Both the position numbers and the translations under genes were made by a program. From Galerina marginata (taxonomy: Eukaryota > Basidiomycota > Agaricomycetes > Agaricales > Galerinaceae), in contig JAECYW010000015.1 of assembly GCA_023014335.1 (NCBI GenBank), forward strand, positions 1,736,001 to 1,800,000: DNA of 64,000 nt, in the 5' to 3' direction. Position 1 is the stretch's first letter. Every line of letters starts with the position of its first letter. Of the stretch, positions 56,444 through 64,000 are shown one piece after another. The notes beneath the pieces were generated by a model. That model made no database searches. It was not told where the DNA came from and saw nothing but the letters and a program-made list of their open reading frames with translations.

Positions 56444-59400
56444 TCACTCTTCGTCGGAGTCATATGCAGCGGGTAGGAGCCGTTTCTTGCCCTTTGACTT
56501 CTTTGTGCCAGCTGCAGATTCTCCTTTTTTCGCAATTTCAGATGGGCTTTCAAGTTCGAACCATTGACAGTACTCGTTGCATCTGTGCTGAATGGGAAAT
56601 TGATTGAACGCTTCACCAAGATTCCCATCGCCGAAGAGATCATTTCCAAGTTGTCTAATTAATATGTCAGCTTGAATGTGGAGTATGAATAACATTGAAC
56701 ATACGGTGAGGTCAAAATCTGTGGATCGGTGAGACAGGTTCCTACTCCTGAAGCAACGGTGAGAAGCTGAGACGGATAAACAACTTGGAACTGCACCTTG
56801 GAAGTCTGAGACATAAGCTACACCTCCTGTAATGACATACTGAACGTGCTGAATGAACATCAGAAATTCAGCATGCTGATAATCGGGGTCATCAGGCGAG
56901 AGGTCAGAGACCGTGCAGCACCGTGCTTGCATTATGCAAGTATTTGACAAAGTCTGTCTTCACCCCTGGCAGGACTTCTTCGAGCAGGTATGCAGCGCGA
57001 TTGGTGGTTGGTGACAGGCCTGCATTATCAAGAGGTTTTTGTGCGATGGCCATTCCAGCAGCAACAAATCGGAATTCCAGAATTTTGAATGGTGGAGGGT
57101 TTTGAGAGGGGTGCAGAACCATAAAGTGGGACATAAAATCATACGCAACCTTCAAAAGGGAGTTGGCCCAGACAAGGAGCTTGCACTCCTCAAAGATTGC
57201 GAGCTCTTCTTCGGCATAAGCCAACCTGGCTATTCCACCGCGGGTGCCACGCTTCTCCCTATATGGACGTTTGAGCGCTACGGACATGCTCCGTCCTTTT
57301 TCGTTCCGGTTGGAAGATTGTTGAACCATCATACCCAATCCAGTATAGGGAAAATGCATTGAACTTTTGAAGGTCAACCGAGCAAGCATGGTAGTTTTGA
57401 ATGAACCGACCCCAAGATATTCTTCTGGTCGTGGATCGTACCGAATTTGGGCTTCAAAGATCTCTGCATCTGGACCCAGCATATCTTGCCGAAGTTTTGT
57501 AGGTTCTGCGATCAGGTCCGCAAATGTGGGTTGTGGAAGATCATGGAAGTTGATTTGCTCGAACACGTAAGGACCTGAGAGTTAGGTAAGTATACTTAAA
57601 TTATGATACTTATATCATGGTTCAACAACGTACTGCTTTTTGAGTTTTTATCGGTTGACTTGACCCCTCCTTCAATGAAACCCTGGCGTATGGCCTCGAA
57701 GTCCATTTGGAGAAGTGGGGTAGGGAATTTTGAGACTGTAGCAGCAACCTGGCGCACCATCAAAACCTTTGGATTGGTTACACGCTCCCTTGTCACGGTT
57801 GCAATGGTGGTAGTAGACCGAACTTGGTTTATATCCTCCTTTTCTTCTGCATCTGGGCCGCTGTCCTTGTCCCCGTTGTCTGACTTACTCCCATCGCCAT
57901 CATCACTGCTTGCATCTGCACTCTTCAGGACAATGTCATCATCACTATCTTCTCCATCAGGAGCAGCATCCGAGTCGCCAGCAACAGACAGTGTTATTTT
58001 ACGCTGAGAGTCCTTTCGAGCAACCTTGTTCAAGTTACCGACACTAGGTATGGCCTTTCGTTTCAAACGGAGGCCGTGTCCGCCTGGAAGCGTGGCAGCA
58101 GGTGTAGAGCGTGTAGTATTGTCTGCTGAGTGAGAGTGGCCATCGTAGATCTGCAAGAATTTAGAAATGAAAGTGAGAGGCTTTTAGAACGAACCTCAGC
58201 ATCTTTAAAGTCTTCAATTTTCTTCCAGACATTAGGGTTGAAAACCAGGCCAAAAACGGGTGGCTTCATATTTGCCGGAACAGAAAAGATAAGGCCGCCT
58301 TCTTTTTTGCGTGGGTGGGGTTTGAGAAATGTATTAGCAAAGTAGGAGTCGTCGGATTGAGGATCAAGTCTTATCCAGCCTCCATTTGAAGCTTCTCGAA
58401 CAACCATGTCGCTAATTTCGACCGAAACTGGGCCACAGTATTCAAGAAGAGGCAAGTGTAAGGTCTCGCGGATTAACCTGCAAAGAGCGCGAGCAGTAAT
58501 ATCCGAACTGACACGTAAGGGTCAGTCCGGCAACCATAATCCAGCTCGCATTTTCATTTTGATGGCAGCTGGATTATTCTCACAGCCCCCAAACGGGTAG
58601 GTGGGTAATTTCCGTTTTACAGTCGCGGACAGACAAAGTCGACAACTCTGGTATCTCGGCTCCCAGGCAAAATTTTGGTATAATTTTTTCAGAATCTTGA
58701 TCAGCTCAACGAAATACGTCGAAAAACACACCTCCGAAGTTTTTCCCACGAGCGGATGTGTTCGGCCAAATTTTTGGCCAAAAATTTCGACATTTATAGA
58801 CCCAATTCAGGGTCCTGGGTGACCAAAATTACCTTGAACTGGCTCATGACAAGTTAAATTTTTGAAAATGATTTCCACCGCGTTGGTGGCGCCCTTGATC
58901 ACCTGTAAATGGTGGTTTTGCTGATGAACGCACTCCCAAAGAAAGTTAAGGGTCTCCGGTAGGCACCGAGCGGACCCTGATTACCGATCAATTTCTATTT
59001 TAGGTCAGTTTTTTTGAATTTATTTAGCTAAAACGGCTCGATAGAAGCTCCCAATTTCTATGGGATCATTCTCCGCTCATCAAAAGCAATCGATTGCGCT
59101 ATTTTTCATTATTTTTGGAGCAATTCCCACGATCCGGCCAATTTTTGAAGGCCCTAAACCCTTATTTGGACATTTATAAGGGAACGGCTCGATAAAATTT
59201 GATGAAATTGGTATCGTTGGAACCGTCTCATCAATCCGCGTCGATTGCGCCTATTTTCGGGGAATTTGGTGAAGTTTGATATTTTTTGTCGACTTTGTCT
59301 GTCCGCGACTGTAGAATGTGACGGATTCAGGTCTGGTCGAGGTTTTCGCACACCTCACCGACGTCCGGCGGGGGCTGCTCGTCGTCGTCTGCTCGTTATC

Positions 59401-60421
59401 TCTGGCATGGGTGAGCTGCTATTCATACATAATAAAGCCAACTTAGATAGAACAAAATGTAATATTGTATATATCAGATATGAATAACGAAGCGCGCCAC
59501 GGCTTTCGACGAAGGGACAGTGTCGGGATTTGCTCGATGTTGCCAACAACAAGCCCGACACGGGTCCGGGGAAACGGCGGAGGGGGACGGGAAATTGATG
59601 CGACGTGGCGTTATGATCCTGGATCACGCGTAGGGTTGTGAGAATAATCCAGCTGCCATCAAAATGAAAATGCGAGCTGGATTATGGTTGCCGGACTGAC
59701 CCTAAACCTTCCTTTATACCCTTTATACAATGTAAGATTTCTTAAAATCATCAAATACTAATCACTCACATCAACGATACACGGTTGCCCTTTGGCATTA
59801 AACGTGGGTGCGTAAGCATAAATATTAATCTTCACCATCCCAATCTGATTTGCATTGAGGCCTTTGAAAGAGCGCTGGGACCATAATGCTGTTTGATGAC
59901 TATGCTCGCTATGGCTTGCAGAGTATCCTGTGACGGGAGGATACCGCTGCTGCGAGACTGTTGGGGCTGGCATGGCTGTCATGCGCCCGCCTGGAGCGTG
60001 TCCTCCTAATCGGTTATGTAAAGATAAGATAATAAGTGTATAATTAGGTATGCAAAAACCTTGTCTTTGCGACTCATTTACGTTCTGGCGCATGGTCGGG
60101 AAATCGAGAGGGGGGACTGGAAAGCGAGTGTCTGTCCCAGTTTTTCGCATCTCTGAAAGCAAATTCCAGGCAATTTTATGAGAAGAAAAACCAGCTGATA
60201 AAGAGTTGTGACGTACTGGTGTGAGTGGCATTTACCAACTTTGCAGCGGCTTCCTTTTCATCGTAATACTCTGAGCAGGATAAACAGACATATTTTATAT
60301 GATTTGTGACGTCTTCTTTGGCGATACGAGGCTCTCCAGGCCTGATGACCTTTCCGCACGTCAGCCTTTCGCATGGGACTGCACGAGTTGCCACCGCATT
60401 TTCTGTGAATTGAAGGGGCAT
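56444..60421 (-). CDS. alpha-type protein kinase, 786 aa, with transposon in intron 3
   Basis: Exons 60421-60217, 60152-60060, 60005-59759, 58507-58195, 58150-57634, 57574-56922, 56875-56797, 56747-56705 and 56654-56444 total 2361 nt. The N-terminus has a zinc-ribbon-like CERLTCGK ... CLSCSEYY. An acidic linker (GEDSDDD, DNGDKDSGPDAEE) follows. The alpha-kinase domain (about residues 460-760) shows GVGSFKT (ATP loop), SVALKRPY (ATP-binding Lys), and AEFLMFIQHVQY. It continues with YVSDFQG plus LTDPQI (catalytic/metal Asp region, assembled over intron 7), FGDGNLG, and zinc ligands QHRCNEYC. A KKSKGKKR basic tail is a likely nuclear signal. Alpha-kinases (MHCK/eEF2K class) phosphorylate Ser/Thr; the substrate here is unknown. 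The 46-nt intron 6 could instead be a frameshift; see findings. Confidence 0.88.
58519..59702. mobile_element. 1184-bp TAA-duplicating element (PIF/Harbinger-like), interrupted by a second element
   Basis: 66-bp terminal inverted repeats at 58519-58584 and 59637-59702 start GGGTCAGTCCGGCAACCATA and match base for base. Flanked by TAA at 58516-58518 and 59703-59705; 3-bp TWA duplications fit PIF/Harbinger. It has no transposase frame, so it is non-autonomous. It lies inside the kinase's third intron, eight bases from the acceptor edge of the rebuilt intron. Confidence 0.85.
58620..59311. mobile_element. 692-bp TA-duplicating element (Tc1/mariner-like) nested in the 1184-bp element
   Basis: 26-bp terminal inverted repeats start CAGTCGCGGACAGACAAAGT at 58620 and end with the complement at 59311, flanked by TA at 58618-58619 and 59312-59313. 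No coding frame. Removing it leaves a host element of about 490 bp. Confidence 0.85.
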
Positions 60422-60624
60422 AGCGTAAATGCTAGAACAAAGGAGAGGGAGGAGAGCCTGAAAGAGACTTCATGGAACGAACTGATTAATAATCAGAATT
60501 GCACTTGATTTTTGGTTGGAGAGCGGGACAAATAACCGGTGATGTGCCATTGCAGCCTGCTCGTTTCGTTTCTTTGTTGCCACCAGAATCTTTCCTCGAC
60601 CTCATTGCAAAGCATCTGTGAAGA
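60422..60624. promoter_or_regulatory. 203-bp divergent promoter between kinase and integrase genes
   Basis: The two start codons (60421 minus, 60625 plus) face away from each other with only 203 bp between, so both genes of the element are probably expressed from one shared region. No clear TATA box is visible on either side. Confidence 0.5.
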
Positions 60625-62604
60625 ATGCCCAATCAGCATAAGCCCCTTCGTAAGTGCATTCATTATTTACCAAATGCTCTTATTATTGATGGTTCCCTAA
60701 ACGCAGCTCCAATTGAAGATATAGAGCCACACATGCGCCGTTTATGGAACATGCGCAAAAATGACAAGGAAATTGTCAGGATTCTTGTGGAGGATCATAT
60801 TGATACTGATAAATACGGCCTTGGGTATGCTTTCGCTTTTGATTTCTACACTCTTAATTGAGCTGTGGTTTTTTAGTCTCAACTCTTTTCGTAAAATTCG
60901 TCAGCAACTTGGTTTAGAACGGTCAAGACGATCGCATAACACACTGGAGAATATCCACGAGGATGTTCAGGCACTCAGGAAGCTCTTCCCTCTGGCAGGT
61001 CTTAAAGACATGATATCTCTTCTCTTTCATGAACGGGGCAAGTCTGTTGAACGGTAGGTTATATACCATCGTTCACTATTGGCAAATTCTGAAATCCTTA
61101 CAGAAGCCTCCTGGTTGAGTACTTTGGAATTTATGAATCCGATTTGGTCAAGCAAAGGAAGGCTCGGAGGCTCAAAAGGCGTCGCTTTTGGGCAGCTGGC
61201 ATCAATGATTTGATTGCCGTTGACCAGCATGACAAATGGAAGCGATTCGGCCTGGCGCTTCATGTTGGTGAAGACCCATTTTGTGGTGTAGTTCATTGGC
61301 TCAGGATTTGGCATAACAACAACAACCCAAAACTCGTGCTTTCATATTACTTGGATTGGGCCGAAGACTTTGGATGTGAGTCATAGATCCGTATTTTATT
61401 TAAACTCTCAAATGCCACTTTACTGAGACTAATACTGACTTACACCTCGGGCCTAGACATTCCGCTGATCACACAAAGTGACCTGGGCTCCGAAAACTAT
61501 GGCATTGCAAACGCCCAGAGCATTTTACGACAGTGGCATGATCCCCGTCTGGAAGGGACAGTTCAACACCGATGGATGCGAAGTAAGAAGAACGTCAAGC
61601 CAGAAATTGCTTGGTCCCAGTTTCGGCGCCGCTTCACACCGGGTTTCGAAGCGATTCTTCAAGAAGGTGTTACAGCTGGGTGGTATGATACTACGCGACC
61701 TCTTGACGTGTGAGTCCATATGCTATCCAGAGAAGAGATTGTTATTAACCTGGTGATCTCAGCCTTGTCTTTCGTTGGCTATTTATTCCATGGCTTCAAG
61801 TGGAAATTAACGCCTATGTGCTCAGAGTCAACAACACCTGGAAGCGAGCAGATCGCAATAAAGTACTACCCCATGGACCTCCTAACGATATATTTAACTC
61901 GCCAGATCGTTACGGCTGCCTGGACTTTAAGGTAAGCGAGAATGAGTAGACGTTTCGAAACTCAACGCTAATGTTAACTTGCTCAAAGGTCAAGGTTCAG
62001 CCAGAAGCTTTCCAGTATGTTCGAGAGAAATTCGCTCCATCATCAGACCCTGTCTTTGAGCTTGTTCCGCCAATTTTTGCGCAGTATGCTGGCGAGGCAT
62101 ATATGCAAATTGGGAAGCCAGCTCTGAATTCTGCAAATATTTGGCACGTCTACCGCGAAGTTCTTCAAAGAGTTCAATCTATTGCGACTTCTGACCCTGA
62201 TAGCGATAGCGGCAACACAGATCAGGAGTCAGCCAGCGGTAATGCACATCAGGACTATATAGATGCTGTGGACGAATGGCAAATTTCAGAAAGCTTACTG
62301 GATTGCACGCCCGACGTTCCGTATTCTTTGATTGAGGGCCGTGATCTCTTCGAATCAAATGATGGTTTTCAATATCTCGGTGGCGTAAATGAGGGTCGAG
62401 GACTTGGTAAGTAGTTTAATATCAATCTCTTGATCTATATCTTTAATGAGACGCCTAACAGATACCGAATTAGCGGGAAGGCTGGATGAGCTGGAGGAGG
62501 ACGGTGATTTTGAGCCATGTGAGCTCGAATCTGAAGGGCCAGGTCTTGTCTTTTCAGAGGATGAGGAGGATATGTTAGACTCAGAGGAAAAACACGATTG
62601 GTAG
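60625..62604 (+). CDS. rve-type integrase core (DDE) protein, 524 aa
   Basis: Exons 60625-60649, 60707-60824, 60877-61053, 61104-61375, 61457-61709, 61763-61931, 61989-62406 and 62462-62604 total 1575 nt. The N-terminal helical part (IEPHMRRLW, GLERSRRSH, IHEDVQALRKLFP) looks like a DNA-binding HTH region. The integrase core runs from about residue 165. It has IAVDQHDKWKRFG (first Asp), LITQSDLGSENYG (second Asp), VQHRWMRSKKNVKPEIAW (Glu, about 41 residues on), then RRRFTPGF, FRWLFIPWLQ, NKVLPHGPP and GCLDFKVKV. This is the basidiomycete 'integrase core domain' family, related to rve of retroviral-type integrases but found here without reverse transcriptase. An acidic tail (ELEEDGDFEPCE) ends the protein. 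The first exon is only 25 nt; its junction gives KPLPPIE, as in relatives. All catalytic residues are present. Confidence 0.88.
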
Positions 62605-62744
62605 CTTAAGATATACCGTCCCTCAAGCAGATTCATGCTTTTAATCATAGTGTGCTCAGGCTTGCTGCTTCAGCAGTGCGAATCAATGCAAGAATATACA
62701 AATATACTCACCCTGGGCTCTCGGATGATCACAGAAGCTTAGTT

Positions 62745-64000
62745 CCGGTCTTCTAGTAGCACTTAGAAGTATATCAACCGAGTTCTGTATAATACTGGTT
62801 GCCTAGCTCAAATAGTCTCCCTCAGGCAAAGTCAGTAACCTACATCCCGAGTCTCATGGTTTCCGACATTATACACATGGAATGCCGTCATTCAAGAGTT
62901 CCGATGGTCTAAAAAATTTGTTCAGAGCCTTCTAATAGTGTCAAGGAGTCTATATACCAAGTCCTGTATAATACTGGTTGCATGGGCATGACCTGTAGCA
63001 TGAATTAGCCGCCCTAGGCAAATTCAATAGCCCACTTCTCACGGGTTTCCGACATCATACACACAGAATACCATCACTTCAAGAGGTCCGATGGTCTAAA
63101 AATTTTATTCAGAGCCTTCTAATAGTGTTAAGTAGCCTATATATCAGGTCCTGTATAATACTTAGTGTTTTGAAGTCCGGTCCAGTCCGGTTTTTTCGCG
63201 TTTTTGGCAAGGACCGGGACCGCAACCGGTCCTAAAAATTTCCAAATGGTCAAAAAACCGGACTGGACCGATTAGGACCGGTCCTCGTCGGTTTTTTGCG
63301 GTCCTGGACCGGTCCTGGTCTTAACCGGTTGCCAACCGGTCCCAACCGGTTTTTCGACACATTATCATCATTATTTTGCATATATGTATCAGTATAATTT
63401 GTAGAGATCATATATATCTTTAAAACGAGTCCAAGAACGTTAAATTTCGTTGAGAACTGGTGATTCTACGGAAATATTCTCTATTTCCTACACTTTTGGG
63501 AGTTTCAAAATGGTTTTTTTTATTTCTCAGCGAGAACTTTGTCTAAAATTATGATACATAGTGCGTTTTAAAGGAAAAAATAAGGCCTACAAAACTACCG
63601 GTTCGGACCGGTCTTAGGACCGAAAACCGGTCTTCAAAGACCGGTCTTTTTCCGGTCTTTCATTCTCAATTATCCAAAGACCGGACTGCTGGTCCGGTCT
63701 TTTGCGGTCCTGGTCCGGTTTGGTTGCGGTCTTTTTCCAGTCTTGCAACCGGACTTCAAAACACTAATAATACTGGTCGCATGGGCATGACCTGTGGCAT
63801 GAATTAGCCGCCCTAGGCAAATTCAATAGCCCACTTCTCACGGGTTTCCGACATTATACACATGGAATGAAGTCATTCAAGAGGTCTGATGGTCTAAAAA
63901 TTTTATTCAGAGCCTTCTAATAGTGTCAAGGAGTCTATATACCAAGTCCTGTATAATACTGGTTGCATGGGCATGACCTGTAGCATGAATTAGCCGCCCT
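62745..64000 (+). repeat. right subterminal array of large element, ~185-bp units, at least four copies
   Basis: CTTCTA(A/G)TAG starts recur at 62750, 62929, 63116 and 63914. The spacings are 179, 187 and, after subtracting the 612-bp insertion, 186. Each unit contains CTGTATAATACTGGTTGC, GACCTGTAGCATGAATTAGC, CGGGTTTCCGACATTATACA, CAAGAGGTCCGATGGTCTAA and TTATTCAGAGC. The most gene-proximal unit is the most diverged and the outer ones are nearly identical. The array runs past the window end. Confidence 0.85.
63163..63766. mobile_element. 604-bp hAT-like non-autonomous element inside the right array
   Basis: Perfect 8-bp target duplication ATAATACT at 63155-63162 and 63767-63774. Terminal inverted repeats TAGTGTTTTGAAGTCCGG / CCGGACTTCAAAACACTA are 18 of 18. 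Subterminal parts are packed with GGACCGGT / ACCGGTCC motifs on both sides and the centre is AT-rich. No coding frame. Confidence 0.92.

Larger units (their letters stand above)
53206..64000. mobile_element. large DNA transposon candidate: unknown protein + alpha-kinase + rve integrase, continues past window
   Basis: Three multi-exon genes (53576-56184 plus, 56444-60421 minus, 60625-62604 plus) sit between related repeat arrays in inverted orientation (53206-53560 and 62745-64000). No array copies or these gene families occur elsewhere in the window. The rve-type integrase gives a plausible strand-transfer enzyme. The right end is not in the window and the exact left terminus and target duplication are not identifiable. 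The left neighbour gene's TATA at 52981-52987 sets an outer limit. Confidence 0.6.

Overview
The window looks like nuclear DNA of a mushroom-forming basidiomycete (Agaricomycetes). Genes are split by many short introns of about 45-65 nt with GT/AG ends. The recognisable families are typical of that group: KDZ-type transposases, fungal alpha-kinases, rve-type integrases, multi-pass membrane proteins without known function, small secreted proteins and a class I terpene synthase. I built exon models by hand from splice signals and frame. For the models I list with exon coordinates and call closed, the summed exon length is a multiple of three.

Layout. (1) 0-6 kb: a 13-exon gene with a modular acidic middle part (minus), a small unknown gene (minus), a gene with two RNase H1-N/viroplasmin-like modules (plus) and a short basic gene (plus). 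(2) 6-12.4 kb: a KDZ-like transposase gene (minus) between degenerate short-repeat arrays lying in opposite orientations, probably one transposon. (3) 12.4-36.1 kb: a tandem array of one 7-TM membrane-protein family on the minus strand, with five gene copies (13.5, 17.6, 21.9, 26.5 and 35.1 kb) and two remnants (12.4 and 28.0 kb). Upstream of each of six units lies a conserved block with its own TATA element in the opposite orientation. Decayed pieces of a phosphatidylserine decarboxylase-like gene and other degenerate repeats fill the spaces. (4) 36-53 kb: a terpene synthase, a secreted cysteine-containing protein, a DUF6533-like membrane protein, a small secreted-protein gene split by a transposon, a single-pass surface protein, and several decayed segmental duplications.

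(5) 53.2 kb to the window end: what appears to be one large DNA transposon. It carries an unknown nuclear-type protein (plus), an alpha-kinase (minus) and a DDE/rve integrase (plus). A ~176-bp repeat array at the left matches, in inverted orientation, a ~185-bp array at the right. The right array runs off the window. Smaller elements sit inside it: a TA-duplicating element nested inside a TAA-duplicating element inside a kinase intron, and a 604-bp hAT-like element inside the right array. This kinase plus integrase element is the best candidate for an undescribed system. The integrase would supply strand transfer, and the kinase and the third protein are candidate accessory or regulatory factors; that division of labour is inference.
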